Shown in pieces: positions 16,911-25,924 of a stretch of 64,000 nt of DNA (position 1 is the stretch's first letter; every line of letters starts with the position of its first letter). Made by a program: the position numbers and the translations under genes. The stretch covers positions 1 through 64,000 of the forward strand of contig JAUSLV010000025.1 in assembly GCA_030645495.1 (NCBI GenBank), written 5' to 3'. This DNA is from Actinomycetota bacterium. GTDB taxonomy: Bacteria > Actinomycetota > Acidimicrobiia > Acidimicrobiales > Ilumatobacteraceae. The notes beneath the pieces are model-generated. The model saw nothing but the letters and a program-made list of their open reading frames with translations, had not been told where the DNA came from and made no database searches.

Positions 16911-17603
16911 TCATGGCTCGACCCGCAGCGTGTAGCCCACCCCGCGCACGGTGTGCAGCAGCTTCGGCTCGACGGTGTCGACCTTGCGGCGCAGGTAGCT
17001 CATGTAGGTCTCCACCACCGATGCGTCGCCGCCGAAGTCGTAGTTCCACACGTGGTCGAGGATCTGCGTGCGGCTGAGAACCTGGCCGGCGTTGAGCAGC
17101 AGGTAGCGCAGCAGCTTGTACTCCGTGGGCGACAGCGTGATCGCCTGCCCGCCGCGAGTAACCCGGTGCCCGCGTTGGTCGATCTCCAGGTCGGCAATGG
17201 CGAGCACGGCGCCCTCGTCGCCGCTGCCCGCGTGGCGCAGCGCGAGGCGCACCCGCGCCACCAACTCGGCGATCGCGAACGGTTTCACGATGTAGTCGTC
17301 GCCACCCATCGTGAGGCCGTGCACCCGGTCATCGATCGCATCGCGGGCCGTGAGGAACAGCACCGGCGTCTTCACCCCGTCGCTGCGCAGGCGGCGCAAC
17401 ACCTCGAACCCGTCGAGGCCGGGCATCATCACGTCGAGCACGATCGCCTGCGGGTTGAACGTGCGCACCAGCGCGAGCGCCTGGTGGCCATCGTTGGCCT
17501 TCGCCGTCTCGACGCCGTCGAGTTGCAACGCTGACTCGACGAGGAACGAGATGTTCTCCTCGTCGTCGACGACGAGCACACGGGGTTTCGACACGACACT
17601 CAT
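16911..17603 (-). CDS. OmpR/PhoB-family response regulator
   Basis: 230 residues. The receiver domain has the acidic pocket (VVDDEEN, residues 11-17), phospho-acceptor Asp near 57 in AIVLDVMMPGLDG, the Thr switch (LFLTARD) and the Lys (YIVKPFAIAELVAR). The C-terminal winged helix (DHVWNYDFGGDASVVETYMSYLRRKVD) is the OmpR DNA-binding domain. The partner kinase is directly downstream. Its target genes cannot be inferred; the nearest upstream neighbours on the same strand are a glycosyltransferase and a GGDEF-EAL protein. Confidence 0.94.
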   Translation of the reverse strand: MSVVSKPRVLVVDDEENISFLVESALQLDGVETAKANDGHQALALVRTFNPQAIVLDVMMPGLDGFEVLRRLRSDGVKTPVLFLTARDAIDDRVHGLTMGGDDYIVKPFAIAELVARVRLALRHAGSGDEGAVLAIADLEIDQRGHRVTRGGQAITLSPTEYKLLRYLLLNAGQVLSRTQILDHVWNYDFGGDASVVETYMSYLRRKVDTVEPKLLHTVRGVGYTLRVEP

Positions 17604-17619
17604 TGTGGCTCAGCGCGGC

Positions 17620-18840
17620 TCAACGCGCCGGCCGGAACACCCAATTGCGCAACAGGCCGAAGCGGGCCAACGTGGCCAGCGTCCACGTGAACAACAGCAC
17701 CAGCACCTGCGCCACGCTGCCCGACACGTTCGCCAGCGCCACGCTGGAGAGTGCAAGCCCCGCGAGCGAGATCACCACGCCACCCATGTAGTGGCGACCT
17801 CGCTCGCGGGTTCCGCGGTAGCCGAACGTGTACCGGCGATTGGCCCATGTGTTGCCAACCGCCGTGGTTCCTACCGCGATCAGGTTCGCCAGCACCGCAC
17901 CCGTGCTGCCGCGCAGCCACAGGAACAGCGCCAGCGAGATGATGGTGCTGACCACACCGATCTTGCCGAACACCACGATCTGGCGCCCGAAGTCGTCGTC
18001 GAGCGCCGGCCGGGCCACCGGGCCGAGATCGGTGGTGCCGCGACCGTGGGCAAAGTCGTTGGCCAGGCGGGCCACACCCTTCAGATCGTCGCGGGCGGTC
18101 TTGCCCACTTTCACACGGCTGTCGGGGTCGTCGATCCAGGTGACCGGCACCTCGTGCACGCGCAGCCCGTTGCGCTCGGCCAGCAGCAACAGCTCGGTGT
18201 CGAAGAACCACTCGTTGTCGCGCACCAGCGGCACCAGCCGGTCTGCCACCTCGCGGCGCACCGCCTTGAACCCGCACTGCGCGTCCTTGAAGCCGTTGCC
18301 GAAGACGGCGCGCAGGATCGAGTTGTACGTGCGGGAGATGAACTCGCGCCGTGGCCCGCGGGCGACGGAGGCACCTGGGGCCAGGCGCGAGCCGATGGCC
18401 ACGTCGCTGTGGCCGCTCACGAGGGGGGCGATCAGCGGCAACAGTGCGTCGAGGCCGGTGGAGAGGTCGACGTCCATGTAGGCGACGATCGTGGCGTCGT
18501 TGCCGGCCCAGGCCCGGCGCAACGCTCGCCCGCGGCCCTTCTGGTCGAGGTGGATCGCGCGCACGCCATCGAGCGTGAGCGCCAGGCGTGCCGCCACCAA
18601 CCACGTGGTGTCGGTGGAGGCGTTGTCGGCGATGGTGATCCGCCAGGTGAACGGGAAGTGGTCGCGCAGGTAGTCGCGCAGCGTGGTGACGCTGGCGGCC
18701 AGCACCTTGGCCTCGTTGTACACCGGGATGACAATGTCGACCAGCGGGCTGGTGACGTTGTCAGGGTCGACCAGCGGGCTGGTGACTGGGCTCGGCGCGG
18801 CAGCGGCGGTCGTGTCGGGGCGAAGGTCGATCAGCGTCAT
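17620..18840 (-). CDS. Polyprenyl-phosphate glycosyltransferase (GT2) fused to a GtrA-like membrane domain
   Basis: 406 residues. The GT2 domain (about 35-265) has the DIVIPVYNEA opening, the DVDLSTGLDALLPLIAPL segment with the metal-binding acidic residues and the GSRLAPGASV and DAQCGFKAV segments of dolichol-phosphate mannosyltransferase-like enzymes. After a soluble linker, four hydrophobic helices (about 295-400) form a GtrA-type domain that may flip or present the lipid-linked sugar. The fused arrangement occurs in actinobacteria. ATG 18840 is chosen; residues 20-37 contain an in-frame ten-codon repeat (VTSPLVD twice). The lipid and sugar are unknown. Confidence 0.88.
   Translation of the reverse strand: MTLIDLRPDTTAAAAPSPVTSPLVDPDNVTSPLVDIVIPVYNEAKVLAASVTTLRDYLRDHFPFTWRITIADNASTDTTWLVAARLALTLDGVRAIHLDQKGRGRALRRAWAGNDATIVAYMDVDLSTGLDALLPLIAPLVSGHSDVAIGSRLAPGASVARGPRREFISRTYNSILRAVFGNGFKDAQCGFKAVRREVADRLVPLVRDNEWFFDTELLLLAERNGLRVHEVPVTWIDDPDSRVKVGKTARDDLKGVARLANDFAHGRGTTDLGPVARPALDDDFGRQIVVFGKIGVVSTIISLALFLWLRGSTGAVLANLIAVGTTAVGNTWANRRYTFGYRGTRERGRHYMGGVVISLAGLALSSVALANVSGSVAQVLVLLFTWTLATLARFGLLRNWVFRPAR
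18736..18786. repeat. 30-bp tandem repeat inside the GT2 gene
   Basis: A 21-base unit (18736-18756) recurs exactly at 18766-18786, offset by 30 bases, so the protein gains VTSPLVD twice ten residues apart in the N-terminal linker. In frame, so probably harmless slippage. Confidence 0.8.
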
Positions 18841-18926
18841 GGACACATGGTCGGTTCGCGGCCTTGGGGAAGCGTGTGAGCTTGCTGGGAAGTTGCTGTG
18901 AACCGGGCGACCTGACCGGGATGGTG

Positions 18927-21707
18927 TCAGCGCGGGACTGCGGTGTGCGCGTGGCGGCACAGCCACTCGGTGCACTCGTCCACTGGCATCGGCATCGCCA
19001 GGTGGAAGCCCTGGGCCATCTGGCACCCGAGCAGACGGAGGTGGGTCAGCTCGTCCTCGCTGCCCACGCCCTCGGCGATGACCTCCATCCCCAACGACTC
19101 GGCCAGGCGCAGCACCAGTTCCACGATCGTGCGGTCGGTGCCGCTGCGGGTGAGGCCGGCGACGAAGACCCGGTCGATCTTGATCACGTCGGCCGGCAGC
19201 TCGTGCAGCGAACTCATCGACGAGTAGCCGGTGCCGAAGTCGTCGATCGAGACGCGCACCCCGATCACGTGCAAGTCGTCGAGCACCACCCGGGCGCGCC
19301 CGGCGTCGGCCATCAGGTAGGTCTCGGTGACCTCGATGCTGAGGAACCGTGGGTCGACCCCGGCCTCTCGGCTCTTGGCGGCCACCAGTTGCGGCAGGGC
19401 TCCGTCGGTGATGTGCCGACCCGAGATGTTGATCGCCAGTTGGAATCCCGCTGTCGCCGGGTGCGCCTGCCAGGCCGCCAGCACCTCCATCGCGTGCGTG
19501 ATGACCCACTCGTCGATGGCCAGGATCACCCCGGTGCGCTCGGCGATCGGGATGAACTCGGCGGGGCCGACGGAGCGCCCGTCGGGCAGTGTCCAGCGCA
19601 ACAGCGCTTCGGCCCCAACGGGCTGGTTGTCGGCCAGTTCGACGATCGGCTGCAGGTGCAAGGTGAAGCCGCCATGCTCGAGGCTGCGGCGCATCATCAG
19701 CGCCATCTCCGAGCGGGTCTCGATCTCCGCGGCGAGCCGCTCGTCGTAGGCTTCCACTCGGCTGCGGCCCTCCTCCTTGGCCCGGTACACCGCCGAGTCG
19801 GCCTGGGCGATGCACTCGAGCGGCTGGCACTCACCGTCGACGAGGGTCACGCCGGCGCTGGCGGTGAGCATGAACTGCTGCCCGTCGCGTGCCTCGCAGG
19901 GTTGGCTGACCAGCCCGATCAGCTGCTGCGCGAAGGCCTCCACCCGCTCGATGTTGCCGGCCCGCTCGATCAACACGATGAACTCGTCACCGCCCATGCG
20001 GGCCACGACGCAATTGGGGCACGCGTGCTGCAGTCGGGTGCCGATCTGACGCAAGATGCGATCGCCCGCCCCGTGGCCCTGAGTGTCGTTGACGTTCTTG
20101 AAGCCGTCGAGATCGAGGTACACGATCGCACCGGGCTCACCCGAGGTGCGTGTCGCGGCACCGATCTCGGCGAGGTGTTCGAGGACGGCGGTGCGGTTGG
20201 CCAGGCCGGTGAGCGCGTCGGTACGCGCCTGCACGACGGCAGCGGCCTCCGAGCGGTGCAACTCGTTGGTGACGTCCAACAGGTGGTCGACCGAGTCGCG
20301 CAGCGTCTGCCCCAGTGGGCCTGGCAGAGGTTGATCGACGTCGGTCTCGCCGCGCGCCATCCGCTGCACCTGCGCGTCGAACGCGCGCAGCGTGACCACC
20401 ATCTCGTTGAACGTCTGCGTGAGCGTGCGGATGTCGGTGGGCCCGGTCGGGCGTACCGTGGGCACGTCGAGATCGCCCTCGCGGACCTGCTCGGAACTGC
20501 GCAGCAGCGCTCGCACCGGCCTCAGCACTGACCACACCACCAGCACCAGCAGCACCAAGGTCGCGCCGATCGCGACGACGGCCCACATGATCGCGTTGCG
20601 CTCGCTGGCCTGCGCCTGCGCCTGCACCTGCTCGGTCAGGGCCGCCTCCTCGCGAAGGAACGTGAGGCCATACCCTTGCAAGTCGTTCATCCGCTGGAAC
20701 GAGGCGACCAGCAGGTCGGACACCGCGGCGACGGCTTCGGCGCGCGCGGCCACCGATTGGGTGGTGAGCACCGCGTCGGACACCGCCAGCAGCCACCGGG
20801 TCTGAGCTGCTTCGACCGCGGCGAACGACGGGAGCGCGAGCACCTCGGCCAGCCCGGCAGCGCGATCTGGCGTGAGGATCGTGGCCAGTCGCTCGATGGC
20901 CGAGTTGAACGCTCCTGATGAGGCCACCATTTCGTACATCTGCGTGCCGTCGGTGGCATTGGCAGAGTCGATGACGGCGCTCAACCCATCGGTGAGATAG
21001 TGGAACGCGTACACGAACGATCGGGTCTCGATCGCGATGTGGGCGAGGTCATTGGTACCTGCCGCGTCGGCGAGCGCGATCACGGACTGCACGCCGATCT
21101 CGTCGAGCATGGTGATCAGGACCCCGAACGAGTTGTCCAGGTCGGTCCGCAGCAGGTCGTTGTCGTCGAACGCAGCGCGTGTCTCGGCCAGTGGTCGGGC
21201 GAGCAGCGTGAGCGTCTCGCGGATGGTGCGGCCATCTGGCAGCGTCACATCGCCGTGGCCGGACAACAGCTCCTCGATGCCGGCGTCGAGGTCGCGTCGG
21301 GCATCGATCGTCAGCGTGAGGAAATCGATCGGCACCATCGCCCGCAGATCGTCGAGGCTCACGCCCACGCGTTCTGCCTCCTGCAGCCCATGGGTCGCTC
21401 CGTACTCGCGGAACAGCGGCACCAACAGCGGTTCGCTGGCCCGCAGCAGCGCCACCTGGGCGCTGACCTTGGTGGCGTCGTCGTGCACCTGGTGTCGCCG
21501 GGCCACGTCGCGGTACCCGATCAAGCCGAGCGTCGCTGTGGGCAGCAGCATCACCAGGATCAACCTCGCCGTCAGCGAACCCAACCCGCGCCGACGATCG
21601 GGGCCAGGTGCACGACGACCCGGTTCAGGCGGGCCGGCACTGATCGACCGCCGAGGACGAAACCTGGGCACAGGGTCAGGGTACGCCCGCCTCCCGTCAC
21701 CTGACAC
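18927..21707 (-). CDS. Membrane GGDEF-EAL protein (cyclic di-GMP turnover)
   Basis: 926 residues. An Arg-rich N-terminus leads to a membrane segment (about 48-65), a long extracytoplasmic helical sensor region, a second segment near 375-395 and a HAMP linker. The GGDEF domain keeps RMGGDEF (near 573) and the EAL domain keeps GAEALLRW (near 700) with later DDFGTGYSS, so both diguanylate cyclase and phosphodiesterase activities look possible; which dominates cannot be told. Together with the HD-GYP protein at 3074 it shows active cyclic-dinucleotide signalling. The GTG start at 21707 is the only one giving the full N-terminus and lies 44 bases from the divergent MFS gene. Confidence 0.92.
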   Translation of the reverse strand: MSGDGRRAYPDPVPRFRPRRSISAGPPEPGRRAPGPDRRRGLGSLTARLILVMLLPTATLGLIGYRDVARRHQVHDDATKVSAQVALLRASEPLLVPLFREYGATHGLQEAERVGVSLDDLRAMVPIDFLTLTIDARRDLDAGIEELLSGHGDVTLPDGRTIRETLTLLARPLAETRAAFDDNDLLRTDLDNSFGVLITMLDEIGVQSVIALADAAGTNDLAHIAIETRSFVYAFHYLTDGLSAVIDSANATDGTQMYEMVASSGAFNSAIERLATILTPDRAAGLAEVLALPSFAAVEAAQTRWLLAVSDAVLTTQSVAARAEAVAAVSDLLVASFQRMNDLQGYGLTFLREEAALTEQVQAQAQASERNAIMWAVVAIGATLVLLVLVVWSVLRPVRALLRSSEQVREGDLDVPTVRPTGPTDIRTLTQTFNEMVVTLRAFDAQVQRMARGETDVDQPLPGPLGQTLRDSVDHLLDVTNELHRSEAAAVVQARTDALTGLANRTAVLEHLAEIGAATRTSGEPGAIVYLDLDGFKNVNDTQGHGAGDRILRQIGTRLQHACPNCVVARMGGDEFIVLIERAGNIERVEAFAQQLIGLVSQPCEARDGQQFMLTASAGVTLVDGECQPLECIAQADSAVYRAKEEGRSRVEAYDERLAAEIETRSEMALMMRRSLEHGGFTLHLQPIVELADNQPVGAEALLRWTLPDGRSVGPAEFIPIAERTGVILAIDEWVITHAMEVLAAWQAHPATAGFQLAINISGRHITDGALPQLVAAKSREAGVDPRFLSIEVTETYLMADAGRARVVLDDLHVIGVRVSIDDFGTGYSSMSSLHELPADVIKIDRVFVAGLTRSGTDRTIVELVLRLAESLGMEVIAEGVGSEDELTHLRLLGCQMAQGFHLAMPMPVDECTEWLCRHAHTAVPR

Positions 21708-21737
21708 ATGACCAAAGACACCGATGTGAGGGTCGGG

Positions 21738-21743
21738 TAGCGT
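21738..21743 (+). promoter_or_regulatory. -10 box for the MFS gene
   Basis: TAGCGT followed by eight bases and ATG 21752; probable leaderless promoter by spacing. Confidence 0.45.
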
Positions 21744-21751
21744 CGCCAGGG

Positions 21752-24661
21752 ATGGCCTCCGACTCGCTCGCCCCGTTCCGGTCGCGGCCGTTCACGCTGA
21801 TCTGGACCGGTGCGCTGGTGTCGAACATCGGCACCTGGATGGAAGCGGTTGCCCTCGGCTATTACGTGGCCGACACCACCGGCAAGGCCAGCTGGTCGGC
21901 GATCGTGGCCGCAGCGGCGTTCATCCCCAGCGCCGTGCTGGGCCCGATCGGGTCGGCGATGGCCGACCGCCTGCGCCGCCGGCGAGTGCTGATCGTGGGC
22001 AGCCTGTGCTCGGCCGTCATCGCCGCCGTGCTGGCCGTGTGGGTCGGCGGTGGCACCGCCACGCCTGCGGGTATCGCCGTCGTCAGCTTCCTCGGCGGAT
22101 GCTCATCGGCGTTCACGTTCCCCTCGTTCCAGACGGCGATGCCGTCGCTGGTGCCTCGCGAACAGCTCGTTGCGGCAGTCGGCCTGTCGAACGCGCAATG
22201 GAACATCGGCCGGGTGGTAGGCCCGGCGATCGCTGCCGGGGCGATCGCCATCGGTGGCATCGGGCTGGCGCTGTGGTGCAACGCGGCCAGCTTCCTGGCG
22301 GTGGTGGTGGCGGTCTCGATGGTGTCGTTGCGGCAGCCGCCCGGCGAGAAGCGACCAGTGTTCGGCGCGCTCGCCGACGGGTGGCGCTTCGCCCGGGCAA
22401 CACCGGCGATGCGCTCGATGCTGGTGTTGATGGTGGCCACCATTGCGGTGGCGTCGCCGTTCATCGCGTTCGTACCGCAAATGGCCACCAACGTGTTCGG
22501 CGGTGGCTCCGCGGCCACGGCGCTGTTGGTGGGCGCGCAAGGGGTGGGTGCCGTTGCCGCGGCGTTCACGCTGGGTTCGATCACCAAGCGGTTCGGGCTG
22601 CCGCAGGTGATGTTCGGTGCGATCGTGGCGATGTGCCCGGTGCTGGTGCTGTACGGCGTGGCACCAGGCCTGTGGGCGGCGGTGCCTGCGTTGGCGCTGG
22701 TGGGCCTCACGTACGGCTACGCGTTCACCTGCTTCTCGGGCACCACCCAACAACTCGCCCCCGACCACCTGCGCGGCCGGGTGCTCTCGGTGAACGCGTT
22801 CGTGCTCGGCGTGCTGTATCCGGTCAGCTCGTTGCTGCAAGGCCGGTTGGCCGACACGATCGGCCTGCGCTGGGTGACGGCCGGTTCCGGCGTGCTGCTG
22901 GCGCTGCTCATGGTCGTACTCGTGAGGCTCCGCAGTAGGCTCGGCGCCATGTCTGCTACCGCTCCCGATGGCACCCCTGTCGATGTGAAACCCCGTAGCC
23001 GCGACGTCACCGACGGCTTCCAGAAGGCCCCGGCTCGCGCGATGCTGCGCGCCGTCGGCATGACCGACGACGACTGGCAGAAGCCGCAGGTGGCGATCGC
23101 TTCCTCGTGGAACGAGGTCACGCCGTGCAACATGACGCTGCGCAAGCTGGCCGAGCACGCCAAGGTGGGTGTGCGCGCCGCCGGCGGGTTCCCGATGGAG
23201 TTCGGCACGATCACCGTCAGCGACGGCATCAGCATGGGCCACGAGGGCATGCGTGCCTCGCTGGTCAGCCGCGAGGTCATCACCGATTCGGTGGAGTGCG
23301 TGATGCACGCCGAGCGGCTCGATGGGTTCGTGGGTCTCGCCGGGTGCGACAAGAGCATCCCCGGCATGCTGATGGCCGCCGCCCGGCTCGATCTGCCCAG
23401 CGTGTTCGTGTACAACGGCAGCACCATGCCCGGCAGCCACCACGGCCAGGCCACCGACATCACCAGCGTGTTCGAGGCCGTCGGCGCCTGCGCCCGCGGC
23501 ACGATCACCGAGGAAGAACTGGGCGAGATCGAGCGCACCGCGTGCCCCGGCGAGGGCGCCTGTGGCGGCATGTTCACCGCCAACACGATGTCCAGCATCG
23601 CCGAGGCGATCGGCATGTCGCTGCCCGGCACCGCCTCGCCGCCGGCCATCGACAGCCGCCGCGAGGGCGACGCGCACATGGCCGGCGAGGCCGTGGTGAA
23701 CCTGCTGCGCCTGGGCATCACCCCGCGCATGATCATGACCAAGCAGGCGTTCGAGAACGCGATCGCCGTCACCTCGGCCCTGGGTGGCAGCACGAACGCG
23801 GTGCTGCACCTGCTGGCCATCGCCAACGAGGCCGGGGTCGAGCTGGCGTTGGAAGACTTCAACCGGATTGCGCTGAAGGTTCCGCACATCGCCGACATGA
23901 AGCCCGGCGGCAAGTTCCACATGAGCGACCTCGACCGCGTGGGCGGCGTGCCCGTGGTGCTGAAGCACCTGCTCGATGCGGGTCTGCTGCACGGCGACTG
24001 CCTCACCGTCACCGGCAAGACCATGGCCGAGAACCTGGCCGAGATCGACCCGCCGGCGCCCGATGGCGTGGTGGTGCACCCGCTGTCGGCCCCGATCAAC
24101 GCCGAGGGTGGCATCGTCGTGCTCACCGGCTCGCTGGCCCCCAAGGGCTCGGTCGTGAAGGTGGCCGGCCTCAGCGCCGAGCAGAAGAAGTTCCTCGGCA
24201 CCGCCCGCGTGTTCGACGGCGAAGACGGCGCGATGGCGGCGATCCTGGCCGGCGAGATCCAGCCGGGCACCGTGCTGGTGATCCGCTACGAAGGCCCCAA
24301 GGGCGGCCCGGGCATGCGCGAGATGCTCGCCATCACCGGTGCGCTGAAGGGTGCCGGCCGTGGCGCCGACTGCGCCCTGATCACCGATGGTCGCTTCAGC
24401 GGCGGCACCTGGGGCTTCTGCATCGGCCACGTGGCCCCCGAGGCCACCGACGGCGGCCCGATCGCGTTCGTGCACGACGGCGACCAGATTTCGGTGGATG
24501 TGCACGAGCTGTCGCTCGACCTGCTGGTCGACGACACCGAGCTCGCCCGCCGCCGTGCCAGCTGGCAGCCGAACCCGCCGCGGTACACCACCGGGGTGCT
24601 CGGCAAGTACGCCAAGCTCGTGCAAGGTGCCGAGACCGGCGCGATCACCAATACGCTCTGA
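21752..24661 (+). CDS. MFS transporter reading in frame into IlvD (apparent 969-residue fusion)
   Basis: Residues 1-399 are a complete EntS/MFS_3-type major facilitator permease: [22 protein letters not shown] opening spread over the first helix, about twelve membrane segments, the [11 protein letters not shown] loop after helix 2, and a basic end ([10 protein letters not shown]). No stop follows; Met 400 is the expected start of dihydroxyacid dehydratase and the frame continues to 24661. A TAGGCT box lies inside the 3' end of the permease part, so IlvD may also be made alone. Either this is a real read-through fusion or one base is missing or extra near 22936, where an out-of-frame TAG occurs. 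The transported substrate is unknown. Confidence 0.7.
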   Translation: MASDSLAPFRSRPFTLIWTGALVSNIGTWMEAVALGYYVADTTGKASWSAIVAAAAFIPSAVLGPIGSAMADRLRRRRVLIVGSLCSAVIAAVLAVWVGGGTATPAGIAVVSFLGGCSSAFTFPSFQTAMPSLVPREQLVAAVGLSNAQWNIGRVVGPAIAAGAIAIGGIGLALWCNAASFLAVVVAVSMVSLRQPPGEKRPVFGALADGWRFARATPAMRSMLVLMVATIAVASPFIAFVPQMATNVFGGGSAATALLVGAQGVGAVAAAFTLGSITKRFGLPQVMFGAIVAMCPVLVLYGVAPGLWAAVPALALVGLTYGYAFTCFSGTTQQLAPDHLRGRVLSVNAFVLGVLYPVSSLLQGRLADTIGLRWVTAGSGVLLALLMVVLVRLRSRLGAMSATAPDGTPVDVKPRSRDVTDGFQKAPARAMLRAVGMTDDDWQKPQVAIASSWNEVTPCNMTLRKLAEHAKVGVRAAGGFPMEFGTITVSDGISMGHEGMRASLVSREVITDSVECVMHAERLDGFVGLAGCDKSIPGMLMAAARLDLPSVFVYNGSTMPGSHHGQATDITSVFEAVGACARGTITEEELGEIERTACPGEGACGGMFTANTMSSIAEAIGMSLPGTASPPAIDSRREGDAHMAGEAVVNLLRLGITPRMIMTKQAFENAIAVTSALGGSTNAVLHLLAIANEAGVELALEDFNRIALKVPHIADMKPGGKFHMSDLDRVGGVPVVLKHLLDAGLLHGDCLTVTGKTMAENLAEIDPPAPDGVVVHPLSAPINAEGGIVVLTGSLAPKGSVVKVAGLSAEQKKFLGTARVFDGEDGAMAAILAGEIQPGTVLVIRYEGPKGGPGMREMLAITGALKGAGRGADCALITDGRFSGGTWGFCIGHVAPEATDGGPIAFVHDGDQISVDVHELSLDLLVDDTELARRRASWQPNPPRYTTGVLGKYAKLVQGAETGAITNTL
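22936..22941 (+). promoter_or_regulatory. Internal -10 box for ilvD
   Basis: TAGGCT followed by seven bases and ATG 22949. It lies inside the last codons of the MFS reading frame and would give a leaderless ilvD transcript. Confidence 0.5.
22949..24661 (+). CDS. ilvD: Dihydroxyacid dehydratase
   Basis: 570 residues from the internal ATG, the normal IlvD length. It dehydrates 2,3-dihydroxy-isovalerate and 2,3-dihydroxy-3-methylvalerate in valine and isoleucine synthesis. Iron-sulfur cluster cysteines are visible in TPCNMTLR (near 60), GCDKSIPG (near 133) and [16 protein letters not shown] (near 202); the C-terminal [20 protein letters not shown] segment is the family signature. It is separated by about 7 kb from ilvBNC. 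The in-frame join to the upstream permease is described with the longer feature. Confidence 0.95.
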   Translation: MSATAPDGTPVDVKPRSRDVTDGFQKAPARAMLRAVGMTDDDWQKPQVAIASSWNEVTPCNMTLRKLAEHAKVGVRAAGGFPMEFGTITVSDGISMGHEGMRASLVSREVITDSVECVMHAERLDGFVGLAGCDKSIPGMLMAAARLDLPSVFVYNGSTMPGSHHGQATDITSVFEAVGACARGTITEEELGEIERTACPGEGACGGMFTANTMSSIAEAIGMSLPGTASPPAIDSRREGDAHMAGEAVVNLLRLGITPRMIMTKQAFENAIAVTSALGGSTNAVLHLLAIANEAGVELALEDFNRIALKVPHIADMKPGGKFHMSDLDRVGGVPVVLKHLLDAGLLHGDCLTVTGKTMAENLAEIDPPAPDGVVVHPLSAPINAEGGIVVLTGSLAPKGSVVKVAGLSAEQKKFLGTARVFDGEDGAMAAILAGEIQPGTVLVIRYEGPKGGPGMREMLAITGALKGAGRGADCALITDGRFSGGTWGFCIGHVAPEATDGGPIAFVHDGDQISVDVHELSLDLLVDDTELARRRASWQPNPPRYTTGVLGKYAKLVQGAETGAITNTL

Positions 24662-24692
24662 GCACTCTCCGAGTCAGACGAACAGGAAGAAC

Positions 24693-25016
24693 ATGTCCCA
24701 GCCCAAGCTCACCCCGCTGCAGGAAGCCGAAGCGCGCCGTCAGGCCGCTGCCGCTGCGAAGGCCACCAAGCCTGCCCGCAACTTCTCCGAGGAGGAGAAG
24801 GCCAAGCGCAAGGAGCGCGTCGAGAAGGCCAAGGACGCCCTCGCCCGTTCGGTCGGCGCCAAGGGCGACCATGTCGTGGCCGGCCGTGCGGCGCTGAAGA
24901 AGTACCTGCAGAACCTTAACGAGGCCAAGCAGCCCGACGACGCGCAGTTCGAGACGCTGATCGAGGCCCCGTTCAAGGCGCCCGAGAAGAAGCGCACCAA
25001 CGACCGTCGTTTCTGA
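24693..25016 (+). CDS. Small Lys/Ala/Glu-rich protein of unknown function
   Basis: 107 residues, highly charged and predicted almost wholly helical (for example SEEEKAKRKERVEKAKDALA). No cysteine and no membrane segment. A GGAAGA ribosome site precedes ATG 24693 by about five bases, and the gene starts 31 bases after ilvD, so it may be co-transcribed. The composition suggests an RNA- or DNA-associated or ribosome-associated helper, which is guesswork. I do not recognise a family. Confidence 0.6.
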   Translation: MSQPKLTPLQEAEARRQAAAAAKATKPARNFSEEEKAKRKERVEKAKDALARSVGAKGDHVVAGRAALKKYLQNLNEAKQPDDAQFETLIEAPFKAPEKKRTNDRRF

Positions 25017-25036
25017 GGCGATCGAGCTCGCGCCGA

Positions 25037-25077
25037 GTGGGTGTGTCGACGACGGAGGACGACGTCGACACACCCAC
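25037..25077. repeat. Inverted repeat between convergent genes
   Basis: Perfect 14-base arms GTGGGTGTGTCGAC (25037-25050) and complement (25064-25077) with a 13-base centre. It lies between the convergent small Lys-rich gene and the DsrE-like gene. No T-run follows on either strand, so any terminator role would be non-classical. Confidence 0.75.
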
Positions 25078-25118
25078 GGGGCGGGGCGAACTGGCTGGCC
25101 CGGTTCAGGTGAAGGTGT

Positions 25119-25604
25119 TCAGGTGAAGATGATCTGGCCGCCGGCGGCCATGTCGTAGAAGTCGCCGACGGTGATGATGTCCTGCACCTGCGGGACGAAG
25201 TCGTCCTTGCTCAGCTTGAACATGTCGACGCTGGCCTTGCAGGCGTACATGCCGCAGCCGGTGTCACCGATCATCTCGATGAACTCGCCGATCGGCGGGA
25301 TGTCCAGGCTCTCCATGGTCTTGTTCATCATGTGCGTGGCCAGGGCGCTCATGCCGGGCAGGCCGCCGATGAGCGTGGGAATGTGCATCGCCGGGTTGCC
25401 CACGGTGGCGACCTTGATGTGGTCGATCCGCTTGGTGTGGATCGCGTCGAGGCCGAAGAACGTGAAGAACAGGTTCGCGTCCATCCCTTCGGCGCGAGCG
25501 CCGTTGGCCATGATCAGCCCGGGGTAGATGCCTTCCAGCGACCCCTTGGAGATGATGATCGATACTTTGGTGATTTTGCCCTCATTGCTTGTTACGTCAC
25601 TCAT
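25119..25604 (-). CDS. DsrE/DsrF-like family protein (sulfur carrier)
   Basis: 161 residues, one DsrE-fold domain. It opens VSIIISKGSLEGIYPGLIMANGA-like (beta strand then helix), has a mid region rich in Met, and ends with the cysteine pair in DTGCGMYACKASVDMF (C-x4-C, near residues 118-124), as in DsrE2/DsrE3-type proteins that carry persulfide sulfur. ATG 25604 starts two bases after the stop of the upstream TusE/DsrC-like gene, so it is the third gene of the cassette. It is probably cytosolic or peripheral to the membrane. Function in sulfane-sulfur relay is inferred from family and context. Confidence 0.83.
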   Translation of the reverse strand: MSDVTSNEGKITKVSIIISKGSLEGIYPGLIMANGARAEGMDANLFFTFFGLDAIHTKRIDHIKVATVGNPAMHIPTLIGGLPGMSALATHMMNKTMESLDIPPIGEFIEMIGDTGCGMYACKASVDMFKLSKDDFVPQVQDIITVGDFYDMAAGGQIIFT

Positions 25605-25606
25605 GA

Positions 25607-25924
25607 TCAGATGCAACCCTTCGGCTTGGGGATCCCGGCGATGCGCGCCGCCATCTTGGCGGGGCCCTTCGGGAACAGGAGGTAGAGGTCTTTCACGCTG
25701 ACGCCGGACGTCTTGCCGAGCACGCGCACCGTGGGGCCGGTGCCCTTCTCGAAGAACTCCTTGCGCATGAACTTCAGCACGGTCCAGTGCTGGTCGGTGA
25801 GCGTGTCGATTCCGTCGGCCTTGGCCATCTCGACGGCCATCGCCTCGGTCCATTGCTGCGGGTCCTCGAAGAACCCCTCGTCGTTGAGGCGTACTTCCAC
25901 GCCTGCCATCGTTGCTGTGCTCAT
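25607..25924 (-). CDS. TusE/DsrC family sulfur-relay protein
   Basis: 105 residues matching the whole DsrC fold: DEGFFEDPQQWTEAMA, LTDQHWTVLKFMRKEFFEKGTGP, then the C-terminal arm PKGPAKMAARIAGIPKPKGCI. The penultimate cysteine is present. The second cysteine of dissimilatory DsrC (ten residues earlier) is replaced by Ala (KMAARIAG), the pattern of TusE and DsrC-like carriers rather than true DsrC. It therefore can carry one persulfide but not form the intramolecular trisulfide partner bond. The start overlaps the SQR stop by four bases (ATGA). No dsrAB genes are in the window. Confidence 0.88.
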   Translation of the reverse strand: MSTATMAGVEVRLNDEGFFEDPQQWTEAMAVEMAKADGIDTLTDQHWTVLKFMRKEFFEKGTGPTVRVLGKTSGVSVKDLYLLFPKGPAKMAARIAGIPKPKGCI

